Source of the DNA: Fulvimarina uroteuthidis
GTDB taxonomy: Bacteria; Pseudomonadota; Alphaproteobacteria; Rhizobiales; Rhizobiaceae
NCBI RefSeq assembly: GCF_034321785.1
Contig: NZ_JAXLPB010000001.1
Span: forward strand, 248,001-312,000
Length of the DNA stretch: 64,000 nucleotides
Direction: 5' to 3'
The notes beneath the pieces were generated by a model. That model was not told the DNA's origin. It saw nothing but the letters and a program-made list of their open reading frames with translations, and did not search any database. A program made the translations under genes and the position numbers. Positions 41,487 to 51,122 of the stretch are shown piece by piece. Position 1 is the first letter of the stretch. Every line of letters starts with the position of its first letter.

Positions 41487-41815
41487 TGTTCGTTGGTCTC
41501 CAGAGCGAACTCTACTTCGTGAAAATCGTCCATCGACAGGCCGATCAGTTCGAGACTGGCGAGGAAAGGCTCCGAGGCCGACGTGATCCGGAAGTCGATT
41601 TCGTCCGCCTTCCAGCTCTTGGATGCCGCCAGAAGCACCTGAACTGCCTGTGTTCCTGTCTTTTCCACCTGCGAGGCGTCGATCGCCAGCGGGGCGCCCC
41701 TGTGGGCGCGCAGGCGATCGGCGAGCGGTGCGGCGGCGGCAATATCGAGAATGGGTGGCAGTTCGATCCAGCGCATGTCCGCGCCGTTCGAGATCGGGTC
41801 CGTCATTGGCTCCAT
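41483..41815 (-). CDS. cheS: STAS-domain protein, CheS position
   Basis: Single STAS domain of 110 residues (LPPILDIAAAAPLADRLRAHRGAPLAIDASQVEKTGTQAVQVLLAASKSW), an anti-sigma-antagonist-like fold. The Ser/Thr phosphorylation site of SpoIIAA types corresponds to the Thr-Gly-Thr region. Located between receptor gene and cheY1, as orf2/cheS in rhizobial operons, whose product binds CheA and speeds CheY1 binding. The name rests on synteny and fold. Overlaps the receptor stop by one base. Confidence 0.65.
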   Translation of the reverse strand: MEPMTDPISNGADMRWIELPPILDIAAAAPLADRLRAHRGAPLAIDASQVEKTGTQAVQVLLAASKSWKADEIDFRITSASEPFLASLELIGLSMDDFHEVEFALETNEQ

Positions 41816-43626
41816 CAGAATTCTTCCCAGCTTTCGGTCTCGGCAATCGCCTTCGGCTTGGGCTGCGCCCCGCCTCGGCCAATGGTCTTCATAGCGACGA
41901 CGGGTGCGCGCTCCTTGCGGCCAGCCGCAGGCTCGAGGCGCGGGACGGCGCTCTTGCGGCCGCCGGTCTTCGTCGCCTTCGCCATGTGGAACAGGCCCAC
42001 GGTCTCGTTCAGTCTTACCGTCTCGTCGGCCAGGCTCCGGCTGGCGGCAGCCGTCTGCTCGACCATCGCAGCGTTCTGCTGGGTCACCTCGTCCATCTGG
42101 TTGACGGCGACGTTCACTTCGCCGAGGCCGTTGGCCTGCTCCTGCACGGAGCGCGACATGGTGGAGACGAGCCCGTTGATCTCGTTCACCTGCTCGACGA
42201 TCCGCTCCAGCGCGCCGCCCGTCTGCTTGACCAGCTTCACGCCCAGTCCGACCTGCTCGCCGGACGCCAGGATCAGCGTCTTGATCTCCTTGGCAGCTTC
42301 CGCGGAGCGCTGCGCCAGGCTGCGGACTTCCGAAGCGACGACCGCGAAGCCGCGACCGGCGTCTCCGGCGCGTGCGGCTTCCACGCCTGCGTTGAGCGCC
42401 AGAAGATTGGTCTGGAAGGCGATCTCGTCGATCACGCCGATGATCTGGCCGATCTGGCGCGACGACGTCTCGATCGAGTCCATCGCCTTGATCGCACTGC
42501 CGACGACTTCGCCGGAGCGGATCGCATCGGTGCGGGCGATCGAGACCGCGTCATGCGCCTTGGTCGCGTCGCTGGCCGTCTTCTTGACGGTGACGGTGAT
42601 CTGGTCGAGCGCGGCGGCCGTCTCCTCGAGGCTCGCAGCCTGGGTTTCGGTACGCCGCGAAAGATCGTCCGTCGCGGCGGAAATCTCCGCGGTGCCCCTG
42701 CCGATCGCGTCCGCACTCTCGACGATCTGGGTGAGCGTCGCGGCGATCTGCTCGATCGAGGCGTTGAAATCCTCTCGCAGCGGTTCGAAGACCGGCGAGA
42801 AGATGTCGTTGAGGCGGCAGGTCAGATCGTTCTGGGAAAGCTGTGACAGGCCAGCGCTGATGGCGTTGATCGCGCGAACCCGGTCGCTGACGTCGGTCGC
42901 GAACTTGACGACCTTCACGATCTTGCCGCCGCGGCCGTAGATCGCGTTGTAGGATGCCTGCAGCCAGATCTCGCGTCCGCCCTTGCCGACCCGCCGGAAC
43001 TCGCCGGACACCGACTCTCCCCGGTTCAGTCGCAACCACATCTCGATGTAGTCGGGCGACTGCGCCGCCTTCGGCTCGACGAAGATCCGATGATGGGACC
43101 CGACGATCTCCTTGAGCTGATAGCCGGTCGCCGCCAGGAAGTTCTCGTTGGCCGTGATGATTTCGCCCGAGGGAAGAAACTCGATGATCGCCTGAACGCG
43201 CGACAGGGCCTGCATCTTGCCCTCGGTCTCGAAAGACCGCAGCTTCTCCTCGGTAATGTCCGTCGCCTGCTTGACGACGCTGAGAACCTTGCCCCGCGCG
43301 TTCATCACCGGGCGGTAGCAGGCGTGCAGCCAGACATCCTCGCCGGACGTGTTGACGCGCTTGAATTCGCCGACCTGTGCGTGTCCTTGCTGCAGCTTCT
43401 CCCAGAAGTCCTTGTAGGCGGGCGTGGCCGCTTCGCCGACCGCCAGGAGGCCGCTGTGATGACGTCCCCTGATCCGCTCCTGATCATATCCGAAGAGCCG
43501 GCAGAAGACGTCGTTCGCATCGAGAATCTCTCCGGTCGGCGTGAACTCGATCACTGCCAGCGATCCGTCGGACGCCCCCCGCACTGCGGAAGATCCATGA
43601 TTGCGGCCGGTACGGAAAAGCTTCAT
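41815..43626 (-). CDS. Soluble PAS-PAS chemoreceptor heading the che operon
   Basis: Cytoplasmic receptor of 603 residues, first gene of the operon, in the position of icpA in Sinorhizobium. Two PAS domains (about 20-135 and 140-255: VIEFTPTGEILDANDVFCRLFGYD; IIEFLPSGEIITANENFLAATGYQ), no membrane helix, then the MCP hairpin with IIGVIDEIAFQTNLLALNAGVEAARAGDAGRGFAVVASEVRSLAQRS. Ends in SWEEF (xWxxF) for CheR docking. Closely similar to the receptor at the other end of the operon, so the two probably arose by duplication. Confidence 0.93.
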   Translation of the reverse strand: MKLFRTGRNHGSSAVRGASDGSLAVIEFTPTGEILDANDVFCRLFGYDQERIRGRHHSGLLAVGEAATPAYKDFWEKLQQGHAQVGEFKRVNTSGEDVWLHACYRPVMNARGKVLSVVKQATDITEEKLRSFETEGKMQALSRVQAIIEFLPSGEIITANENFLAATGYQLKEIVGSHHRIFVEPKAAQSPDYIEMWLRLNRGESVSGEFRRVGKGGREIWLQASYNAIYGRGGKIVKVVKFATDVSDRVRAINAISAGLSQLSQNDLTCRLNDIFSPVFEPLREDFNASIEQIAATLTQIVESADAIGRGTAEISAATDDLSRRTETQAASLEETAAALDQITVTVKKTASDATKAHDAVSIARTDAIRSGEVVGSAIKAMDSIETSSRQIGQIIGVIDEIAFQTNLLALNAGVEAARAGDAGRGFAVVASEVRSLAQRSAEAAKEIKTLILASGEQVGLGVKLVKQTGGALERIVEQVNEINGLVSTMSRSVQEQANGLGEVNVAVNQMDEVTQQNAAMVEQTAAASRSLADETVRLNETVGLFHMAKATKTGGRKSAVPRLEPAAGRKERAPVVAMKTIGRGGAQPKPKAIAETESWEEF

Positions 43627-44090
43627 TTACGACTCGTTCAAAAGGAATTGCGGTATCGTCCACGGGAAAATCCTGGAGCCGTTTTTTTGCACGGACCTCA
43701 TTAACATTCGATAAAGTTCGAACCTTATCCGAACGCTTCCTCCTGTTTCGGGAAACGTTGCCCCACAACGGCCCGCCGGACGTTCCCGGCGCCGGCGCGG
43801 CAGGCGCGGATCCCGGACTTTGCCCGGGTGCGATGTTGCGCCGCAGTCTCGCACCCGGGAGGCCGATGCGAGGCATCACCGCTCCCAAACCGAGGCATCA
43901 TGGGCGTCGGCGATGCGGCCTCGACGACACGGGCGCCGAACGCACGCCATCCAGTGTCACGCGCGCCTTGCATCGGGTTCGACTGCGCGAACGGAAGACA
44001 CGCGGCCGTTCCGAAGCATGCACGACGCAACCAAACCCGCGACGGACCGGTTTCGGTTGCCTGGACCAAGCCAGCCAAAACGGAGACGGC
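43627..44090. promoter_or_regulatory. Divergent region, che operon / SDR gene
   Basis: This 464-bp gap carries the promoter of the leftward chemotaxis operon and of the rightward SDR gene. The part nearest the che operon is AT-richer (about 43660-43730). GGAG at 44082 serves the SDR gene. No gene is supported. Confidence 0.4.
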
Positions 44091-44888
44091 ATGCATATCG
44101 ATCTTTCAGGAAAGACCGCCCTCGTGACGGGCTCGACGGCAGGGATCGGCCTTGCCAGCGCGATCGGGCTTGCGAAGGCCGGCGCCAGGGTCATCCTCAA
44201 CGGGCGCGGGTCGGACCGCGTGGAAGACGCGGTGCGCAAGGCCGTGAGCGAAGCGCCCGGTGCCGATATCTCCGGTGTCGCCGCCGATCTGTCCGGGGCC
44301 GACGGCGCCGCGCGGCTGGCTGGGGCAAGCGGGCCTGTGGATATCCTCGTCAACAATGTCGGCATTTTCGGGCCGAAACCGTTCTTCGAGATCGAGGACG
44401 AGACCTGGGAGACCTTCTTCCAGCTCAACGTCATGTCCGGCGTCCGCCTGTCGCGCGCCCTGATGCCGGGCATGATGGACAGGGGCTGGGGCCGCGTCGT
44501 GTTCCTGTCCTCCGAATCCGCGCTGAACATTCCGGCCGACATGATCCACTACGGCTTCACGAAGACCGCCCTTCTCTCGATCTCGCGTGGCCTTGCCAAG
44601 CTCGCATCGGGAACCGGCGTGACCGTCAATGCCGTCCTGCCCGGCCCCACCCGCTCGGAAGGTGTCGAGACGATGCTCGAGGACATGGCGCGCGACGACG
44701 GGATCTCCGTCGAGGAAGCGGGCATCGCGTTCGTGAAATCGAAGCGGCCTTCTTCGATCATCCAGCGCCCGGCCGAAGTCGAAGATATCGCGAACATGGT
44801 CGTCTATGCCTGTTCGATGCAGGCCTCCGCCACCTCGGGCGCGGCCCTGCGTGTCGATGGCGGCGTCGTCGATTCGATCGTGCCGTAG
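44091..44888 (+). CDS. SDR-family oxidoreductase
   Basis: Short-chain dehydrogenase of 265 residues. NAD(P)-binding TGSTAGIGLASAIGLAKAGA, VNNVGIFGP, catalytic Ser in LSSESAL, and Tyr-x-x-x-Lys in HYGFTKTALL are present; the end CSMQASATSGAALRVDGGVVDSI is the classical SDR terminus. Arg after the N-terminal sheet (NGRGSDR) favours NADP(H). Substrate unknown. Single gene followed by a strong terminator. Confidence 0.93.
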   Translation: MHIDLSGKTALVTGSTAGIGLASAIGLAKAGARVILNGRGSDRVEDAVRKAVSEAPGADISGVAADLSGADGAARLAGASGPVDILVNNVGIFGPKPFFEIEDETWETFFQLNVMSGVRLSRALMPGMMDRGWGRVVFLSSESALNIPADMIHYGFTKTALLSISRGLAKLASGTGVTVNAVLPGPTRSEGVETMLEDMARDDGISVEEAGIAFVKSKRPSSIIQRPAEVEDIANMVVYACSMQASATSGAALRVDGGVVDSIVP

Positions 44889-44948
44889 GCAGCGCCCGTT
44901 CCGGAGGACGCACACCGCCGTCCGGCATCGCCTGCGGTGTCGAAACAA

Positions 44949-44986
44949 AAAGAGCCCCCGCATCGCTGCGGAGGCTCTTTCTGTTT
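44949..44986. terminator. Bidirectional terminator
   Basis: Arms AAAGAGCC-C-CCGCA and TGCGG-A-GGCTCTTT (44949-44980) make a 13-bp stem with one mismatch and a TCGC loop. U-rich tails exist on both strands (TTTCTGTTTC rightward, TTTTTGTTTCG leftward), serving the converging SDR and outer-membrane protein genes. Confidence 0.88.
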
Positions 44987-45006
44987 CATGAAAGGTCCGG
45001 AGACCT

Positions 45007-45831
45007 CTAGAAGAGATCGAGCGAGAAGCGCTTGGAAATGCCGAGCCCGAAATAATACTGATCCTCGTCGCCGGCCTTCGTCACCACCGGCGAGTCGCCG
45101 GCATCGTCGACGAGACGATCCCAGGACGCGTCCGCGGTCACGAAATAGTCGGTGAAGACTTCGTAGCGCGCCTCGCCCGCCACGCCGACGCTCTGGAAGC
45201 CGCCGCCCGCATTGTAGACGTCGAAACGGCCGTTGGAGCGCAGGAACTCGCGCGGGCTCACCGAGAAGTAGGAGGCGTTGTAGTCGGACGATGCGATCGT
45301 CGCGGTCGGCCCGACCTTCAATGAGAGCTGTTCGGTCGGACGGGCGATCAGATTGGCGCCGATGTCGCCGACGAAGCCCTCGGCACCGCCGAAGGCATAG
45401 CGCACCGAACCGTAGACCTCGGCATGGTCCCACTCGTAGCCGGCCCGCAGACCGAGCTCATAGGTGGCATCGACCGGATCGAGGCCGCGCAGATCGCTGA
45501 AGTCGCGCTCGCCCACATAGTTGACGGAAGGGCCGATCGAGAATCCGCGCCCGTCGCGGCCACCGAAGGAACCGATACCGGGAATGTTCACATATTCGAC
45601 CGACGCGATGCCGTAGAGTGCCGCCATGTAATCGTCGGAGCCGAGATATTCCGGCTGCACCGCGCCGCCGATGCCGAGCTCGAAGACGAAATCCGTCGCG
45701 CCATAGTCGTCGGCCGCGACGACCGGCGGCGCCGGGTTCGGATCGTAGGGTGCATAGACGTCCTGCGCCATGGCCGGCATGGCGGCGGCGAGAACGAATG
45801 TTGCGACCGTAACGGCGAAACGCATCTGCAT
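45007..45831 (-). CDS. MipA/OmpV-family outer-membrane protein
   Basis: Outer-membrane beta-barrel protein of 274 residues with signal peptide (residues 1-23, cleavage after AMA). Alternating aromatic/hydrophobic strands (FVFELGIGGAVQPEYLGSDDYMAAL, GRGFSIGPSVNYVGERDFSDL, YELGLRAGYEWDHAEVYGSVRYAFGG) and the C-terminal YYFGLGISKRFSLDLF match OmpV/MipA-interacting proteins. Role may be scaffold for murein enzymes or porin. AGGA 6 nt before the ATG at 45831 supports this start. Confidence 0.85.
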   Translation of the reverse strand: MQMRFAVTVATFVLAAAMPAMAQDVYAPYDPNPAPPVVAADDYGATDFVFELGIGGAVQPEYLGSDDYMAALYGIASVEYVNIPGIGSFGGRDGRGFSIGPSVNYVGERDFSDLRGLDPVDATYELGLRAGYEWDHAEVYGSVRYAFGGAEGFVGDIGANLIARPTEQLSLKVGPTATIASSDYNASYFSVSPREFLRSNGRFDVYNAGGGFQSVGVAGEARYEVFTDYFVTADASWDRLVDDAGDSPVVTKAGDEDQYYFGLGISKRFSLDLF

Positions 45832-46224
45832 GATGTCCTGATACTCCAAGATTGCCGCGCTCGTTGAAGCCTGTTCGTGCGATGCTGTTCGCATCGCTGT
45901 CCGGACCGGCGCGGCTTGATTCGTTTCTGGCGCGCAGGAACCCGAAGTGCAATTCACAGGAACCATGAAAACGTGTGCCGGCAAGCCTTTGCGATCGGCC
46001 GTTGCAGGCAGGGCACAATGGCGGCCCGGCGCTTGCCGTCCCGTCCGCCGTCGCGACGGGTCCCGAAAGCCGTTGACGAAATCTCGCGCATGTCCAATTA
46101 ATCGGCAGGCTACCTTCGCACTTGCGAATGAGCGGCGTCGGCAGCCATAAGACACCTGCCTGAGTGGTGGTCCGCGCGCGACTAGACGCCCCGCCTACCA
46201 CGAGCCCTTCAAGGAGCCCACAGC
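45832..46224. promoter_or_regulatory. Divergent region, ompV-like / pyc
   Basis: 393 bp carrying promoters for the outer-membrane protein (leftward) and pyruvate carboxylase (rightward). AAGGAG at 46211-46216 is the pyc ribosome site. No gene or RNA is supported. Confidence 0.4.
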
Positions 46225-49200
46225 GTGTCGATCCGTAAAATTCTCGTCGCCAACCGATCCGAAATCGCCATTCGCGTGTTTCGCGCAGCCAACGAGCTGG
46301 GCATCAAGACCGTCGCGATCTGGGCCGAGGAGGACAAGCTGGCGCTCCACCGTTTCAAGGCGGACGAGAGCTATCAGATCGGACGCGGGCCGCATCTTCC
46401 GAAGGATCTCGGCCCGGTCGAGAGCTATCTGTCGATCGAGGAGGTGATTCGCGTCGCCCGGCTCGCGGAAGTCGACGCGATCCATCCGGGCTACGGGCTG
46501 TTATCCGAAAGCCCCGAATTCGCCGATGCCTGCGAGGAGAACGGCTTCATCTTCATCGGCCCCTCGGGCGATACGATGCGCAAGCTCGGCAACAAGGTCG
46601 CCGCGCGCAATCTGGCGATGGAGGTCGGCGTTCCCGTCGTTCCCGCCACCAAGCCCTTGCCGGCCGACATGGCCGAGGTGCGCCAGATGGCCGACGAGGT
46701 CGGATATCCCTTGATGCTGAAAGCCTCCTGGGGCGGCGGCGGACGCGGCATGCGGGTCATCCGTTCCGAGGGCGAACTGGAAAAGGGCGTCATCGAGGGC
46801 AAGCGCGAGGCCAGGGCCGCGTTCGGCAAGGACGAGGTCTATCTCGAAAAGCTCGTCGAGAAGGCCCGCCATGTCGAGGTGCAGATCCTCGGCGACAAGC
46901 ACGGCACCGTGGTCGATCTCTTCGAGCGCGACTGCTCCATCCAGCGCCGCAACCAGAAGGTCGTCGAGCGTGCGCCCGCCCCCTATCTCAACGACGAGAA
47001 GCGCAGGGAACTGAGCGCCTACGCCCGTAGGCTCGCCGATGCGACGAACTATGTCGGCGCCGGCACCATCGAGTTCCTGATGGATGCCGAGACCGGGGAC
47101 TTCTACTTCATCGAGGTCAATCCCCGTATCCAGGTCGAGCACACGGTTACCGAGGAGGTGACCGGCATCGACATCGTCAAGGCGCAGATCCACATTCTCG
47201 ACGGCGAGAAGATCGGCGACCCGGCCTCCGGCGTTCCGAGGCAGGAGGACATCAAGCTCAACGGCCACGCCCTCCAGTGCCGGATCACGACGGAAGATCC
47301 CGAACAGGACTTCATTCCCGACTATGGACGCATCACCGCCTATCGCGGCGCGACGGGCTTCGGCATCCGGCTGGATGGCGGCACGGCCTATTCCGGCGCG
47401 GTGATCACGCGCTTCTACGATCCGCTGCTGGAAAAGGTGACGGCCTGGGCGCCGTCGGCGGAAGAGGCGATCAAGCGCATGAACCGGGCGCTGCGCGAGT
47501 TCCGCATCCGCGGCGTGGCGACCAACCTCACCTTCCTCGAAGCGATCATCGATCATCCGAAATTCCAGGACAACAGCTACACGACGAAGTTCATCGACGA
47601 GACCAAGGAGCTGTTCCAGCAGACCAAGCGCCGCGACCGCGCGACCAAGCTTCTCACCTATCTCGCCGACGTCACGGTGAACGGCCACCCGGAAACCAAG
47701 AACCGCCCGCGCCCGTCCGCGGATCATGCGGCCCCCGTGGTTCCCCGCTTCGATGCGCCGATCGTCGACGGCACCCGCCAGACGTTCGAGGAGCTGGGGG
47801 CGCAGGGCTTCGCCGACTGGCTTCGCGCGCAGAAGCAGGTCTTCATGACCGACACGACCATGCGCGACGCGCACCAGTCGCTGCTCGCCACGCGCATGCG
47901 CACCCACGATATCGTCGCGATCGCAGACTCCTATGCACGCGGGCTGCCGAACCTGTTCTCCCTGGAATGCTGGGGCGGCGCAACGTTCGACGTGTCCATG
48001 CGCTTCCTCACCGAGGACCCGTGGGAGCGCCTGGCCCAGGTGCGGGAAAAGGCGCCGAACATCCTTCTGCAAATGCTGCTTCGCGGCTCGAACGGCGTCG
48101 GCTACACCAACTATCCGGACAATGTCGTGCGCCGCTTCGTCGCCGAAGCCGCGAAGGGCGGCGTCGACGTCTTCCGCGTGTTCGACTGTCTCAACTGGGT
48201 CGAGAACATGCGCGTCTCGATGGATGCGGTGATCGAATCCGGCAAGATCTGCGAGGGCGCGATCTGCTACACGGGCGACATCTTCGATCCCAACCGCGCG
48301 AAATACGATCTCAAATATTACGTCGATCTCGCCAACGAGGTGAAGGACGCCGGCGCGCACATTCTGGGCGTCAAGGACATGGCCGGCCTCCTCAAGCCTG
48401 CCGCCGCGCGCAAGCTCTTCACAACGCTCAAGGAAGAGGTCGGCCTGCCGATCCACTACCACACCCACGACACGTCCGGCATCGCGTCGGCGACGGTCCT
48501 GGCCGCCATCGAATCCGGTGTCGACGTGGTCGACGCGGCGATGGACTCCCTGTCGGGCAACACCTCGCAGCCCTGCATCGGCTCCATCGTCGAGGCGCTC
48601 AAGCATTCCGATCGCGATCCCGGGCTCGATGCCGAATCGATCCGGCGGATCTCGTTCTACTGGGAAGCGGTGCGCAACCAGTACGCCGCATTCGAAAGCG
48701 ATCTGAAGGGCCCGGCCTCGGAGGTCTATCTCCACGAGATGCCGGGCGGCCAGTTCACCAACCTGAAGGAGCAGGCGCGCGGCCTCGGCCTCGAAACCCG
48801 CTGGCACGAGGTCGCCCAGACCTATGCCGACGTGAACCAGATGTTCGGCGACATCGTGAAGGTCACCCCCTCCTCCAAGGTGGTCGGCGACATGGCGCTG
48901 ATGATGGTCAGCCAGGATCTCGACGTCTCGGACGTGATGTCGGGAAAGGACATCTCCTTCCCCGATTCCGTCGTCGCCATGATGCGCGGCGATCTCGGAC
49001 AGCCGCCGCAGGGCTGGCCGAAGGAGTTCCAGAAGAAGGTGCTGAAGGGCGAGAAACCCTCGACCGCGCGTCCCGGATCGCTCCTGAAGGACGCCGATCT
49101 CGCCGAAGAGCAGAAGACCATCGAGGACAAGCTCGGCCGCGACGTCAGCGCCCAGGAGTTCGCCTCCTATCTGATGTATCCGAAGGTCTTCACCGAGTTC

Positions 49201-49683
49201 GCCAAGACCATCGAGAATTACGGTCCGGTCTCCATGCTGCCGACGCCGTCCTATTTCTACGGCATCGAGCAGGACGAGGAGATCCTCGTCGATCTGGAGC
49301 GGGGCAAGACGCTGGTCATCCGCTGCCTCGGCTTCGGCGAGACGGACGAGAAGGGCAACCGCACGGTGTTCTTCGAGCTGAACGGCCAGCCGCGCCGCGT
49401 CAAGGTGCCGGACCGGGCGCATGGCGCGACGGGCGGCGCCGCGCGGCCGAAGGCGGATGCGGCGAACGAGAACCATGTCGGCGCGCCGATGCCCGGCGTC
49501 GTCTCGCAGCTCTCCGTCACCAAGGGCCAGAAGGTGAAGGCCGGCGACGTGCTCCTCTCCATCGAGGCCATGAAGATGGAAACGGCGATCCACGCCGAGA
49601 AGGACGGCACGATCGAGGAACTGCACGTGACGGCCGGCGCCCAGATCGATGCGAAGGATCTTCTGGTCGTCTACGCGGCCTGA
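46225..49683 (+). CDS. pyc: Pyruvate carboxylase
   Basis: Biotin enzyme of 1152 residues making oxaloacetate from pyruvate and bicarbonate. Biotin carboxylase domain about 1-460 (MLKASWGGGGRGMRV ATP grasp, EVQILGDKHG, FIEVNPRIQVEHTVTEE), carboxyltransferase about 540-810 (TDTTMRDAHQSLLATRMRT, HYHTHDTSG), PYC-specific allosteric linker, and biotinyl domain with AMKM near the C-terminus (SIEAMKMETAIHA). Starts with GTG, with AAGGAG 8 nt upstream. Anaplerotic for growth on sugars or lactate. Followed by its own terminator. Confidence 0.98.
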   Translation: MSIRKILVANRSEIAIRVFRAANELGIKTVAIWAEEDKLALHRFKADESYQIGRGPHLPKDLGPVESYLSIEEVIRVARLAEVDAIHPGYGLLSESPEFADACEENGFIFIGPSGDTMRKLGNKVAARNLAMEVGVPVVPATKPLPADMAEVRQMADEVGYPLMLKASWGGGGRGMRVIRSEGELEKGVIEGKREARAAFGKDEVYLEKLVEKARHVEVQILGDKHGTVVDLFERDCSIQRRNQKVVERAPAPYLNDEKRRELSAYARRLADATNYVGAGTIEFLMDAETGDFYFIEVNPRIQVEHTVTEEVTGIDIVKAQIHILDGEKIGDPASGVPRQEDIKLNGHALQCRITTEDPEQDFIPDYGRITAYRGATGFGIRLDGGTAYSGAVITRFYDPLLEKVTAWAPSAEEAIKRMNRALREFRIRGVATNLTFLEAIIDHPKFQDNSYTTKFIDETKELFQQTKRRDRATKLLTYLADVTVNGHPETKNRPRPSADHAAPVVPRFDAPIVDGTRQTFEELGAQGFADWLRAQKQVFMTDTTMRDAHQSLLATRMRTHDIVAIADSYARGLPNLFSLECWGGATFDVSMRFLTEDPWERLAQVREKAPNILLQMLLRGSNGVGYTNYPDNVVRRFVAEAAKGGVDVFRVFDCLNWVENMRVSMDAVIESGKICEGAICYTGDIFDPNRAKYDLKYYVDLANEVKDAGAHILGVKDMAGLLKPAAARKLFTTLKEEVGLPIHYHTHDTSGIASATVLAAIESGVDVVDAAMDSLSGNTSQPCIGSIVEALKHSDRDPGLDAESIRRISFYWEAVRNQYAAFESDLKGPASEVYLHEMPGGQFTNLKEQARGLGLETRWHEVAQTYADVNQMFGDIVKVTPSSKVVGDMALMMVSQDLDVSDVMSGKDISFPDSVVAMMRGDLGQPPQGWPKEFQKKVLKGEKPSTARPGSLLKDADLAEEQKTIEDKLGRDVSAQEFASYLMYPKVFTEFAKTIENYGPVSMLPTPSYFYGIEQDEEILVDLERGKTLVIRCLGFGETDEKGNRTVFFELNGQPRRVKVPDRAHGATGGAARPKADAANENHVGAPMPGVVSQLSVTKGQKVKAGDVLLSIEAMKMETAIHAEKDGTIEELHVTAGAQIDAKDLLVVYAA

Positions 49684-49709
49684 GCACCGCCTCCCGTCCG
49701 GCATGAACG

Positions 49710-49750
49710 AAGAGCGGCGGTCGCAGGGTCGTCGCTCTTTCGTGTTTTTG
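49710..49750 (+). terminator. Terminator of pyc
   Basis: A 10-bp stem with one G-T pair (arms 49710-49719 and 49730-49739) is followed by TTCGTGTTTTTG, 27 bp past the pyc stop. Confidence 0.85.
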
Positions 49751-49876
49751 CGGTCGGTGCCGAATGCTGGCATGATCGCCGGCAGACGGGCCGGCTGTCG
49801 ACGACAGCCTGTTCCCATGGCGAAATTCCCATCCCAGCGGCGTAACGATGGCCTCCTTCGAGACGAAACCCTTCCT

Positions 49877-50434
49877 ATGAAGCCAGGCACACGTCCGGCG
49901 CACGATGATCTCGGCGGCCTTCTCAGAGCCTCGCTGGATGGCGACTCGGCCTGCTACGGCCGCTTCCTCGACCGCGTCGCGAGAATGATGCGGGGCTTCT
50001 GCGCACGAAAACTGCCGCCCGGACTGCCGGGCTTCGATGCGGAAGACCTCGTTCAGGAGATATTGATGGCGGTTCACGCCAAGCGGCACACATGGAGGAC
50101 CGACGAACCGGTGGAGCCCTGGCTCTTTGCGATCGCGCGCTACAAGGCGATCGATGCGTTCCGCAAGCACGGCCGGCGCATCGAGGTCGACATCTCCGAC
50201 CATTTCGACGCGGCCACGGTCGAGCCGGACATGTCGGGTCTCGTCGCCGCCGACGTCAGGCGGGCCGTCGGCGGCCTCGACGGGCGCACGCGCGAGGTCG
50301 TGACGGCGATCTCGATCGACGGCCACAGCATCGACGAAACCGCGGAGCGGCTGAACATCAGCCCGGGCGCCGTCCGCGTTGCCTTTCACCGCGGCCTCAA
50401 GGCCTTGTCGGAACGCCGGGGATCCAGCGAATGA
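49877..50434 (+). CDS. ECF-like RNA polymerase sigma factor
   Basis: Sigma-70 family factor of 185 residues with region 2 (LVQEILMAVHAKRHTWRTDEPVEPWLFAIARYKAIDAFRKHGRR) and region 4 (LDGRTREVVTAISIDGHSIDETAERLNISPGAVRVAFHRGLKAL) but no region 3, the ECF layout. The next gene overlaps by 4 bp and encodes its likely membrane anti-sigma factor, so release on an envelope or metal/oxidative signal is expected. Met 49877 is chosen; an in-frame Met at 49818 would add 20 residues. Confidence 0.9.
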   Translation: MKPGTRPAHDDLGGLLRASLDGDSACYGRFLDRVARMMRGFCARKLPPGLPGFDAEDLVQEILMAVHAKRHTWRTDEPVEPWLFAIARYKAIDAFRKHGRRIEVDISDHFDAATVEPDMSGLVAADVRRAVGGLDGRTREVVTAISIDGHSIDETAERLNISPGAVRVAFHRGLKALSERRGSSE

Positions 50435-51066
50435 ACACCGAACAGCTCATCGAACGCCTGCAGCGAGAGGCGAGCGCCGCGCCCGCGCCGCGCGTGGCCG
50501 ACTGGTGGCTGGTCACGCTCTGCGCCGTATCGGCCGCGGGTCTGGCTCTGCTGACGACGCTCGGCGTGCGCCCGGATTTCGAGCGCGCGATCCAGACCAT
50601 GCGCTTCGACTACAAGTTCGTGATCACCGCCGCCCTTGCCGCATGCGCCCTGTTCGCGGTGCGCGAACTCGCGCGCCCGACAGGCCGCAGGCGCTCCCTC
50701 GCAGTCATTCTCGCACCCCTCATGCTCCTCGCCTGCGCGGTTCTGGTCGAGATGGCGGTGACGCCCGCAGGGCTGTGGGCGGAACGCGCCATCGGCCGGA
50801 ACGCGGCGGCCTGCATGACCTTCATCCCGCTGGTCGGCATCGTGCCGCTCGCTCTGTTCCTGCACGCCTCGCGCGAGCGGGCGCCGGCCTATCCGATGCT
50901 TCAGGGCGGGCTCTGCGGCCTTGCCGCCGCCTCCGTCGCGGCCTTCTTCTATGCCGCGCACTGCACCAACGATTCGCCGCTCTTCGTCGCCCTGTGGTAT
51001 TCGCTGGCGAGCGGCATTCTGGTGGCGGCGGGCGCGCTTATCGGCCGGCGGCTTCTGCGCTGGTAG
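50431..51066 (+). CDS. nrsF: NrsF-type (DUF1109) anti-sigma factor
   Basis: Inner-membrane protein of 211 residues with about six hydrophobic helices and the N-terminal cytosolic helix NTEQLIERLQREASAAPAPR. Such DUF1109/NrsF proteins hold ECF sigma factors at the membrane (Caulobacter SigF is the studied example, with conserved cysteines). Cys residues in LAACALFAV, LLACAVLVE, GLCGLAAAS and AAHCTN could be the sensors. Overlap with the sigma gene supports the pairing. Confidence 0.85.
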   Translation: MNTEQLIERLQREASAAPAPRVADWWLVTLCAVSAAGLALLTTLGVRPDFERAIQTMRFDYKFVITAALAACALFAVRELARPTGRRRSLAVILAPLMLLACAVLVEMAVTPAGLWAERAIGRNAAACMTFIPLVGIVPLALFLHASRERAPAYPMLQGGLCGLAAASVAAFFYAAHCTNDSPLFVALWYSLASGILVAAGALIGRRLLRW

Positions 51067-51122
51067 GCGCCTGCGGCCATCGGGCGCCTGCACCCTTTTC
51101 CGATGGCTGCCACGGACGACGC

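Noticed and set aside
46501..49890. 1129-residue open frame opposite pyc
   Set aside because: GC-rich antisense shadow with biased composition; pyc carries all domain motifs.
51067..51122. Cobalamin riboswitch ahead of cobS
   Set aside because: The gap is only 56 bp and lacks the B12 box.
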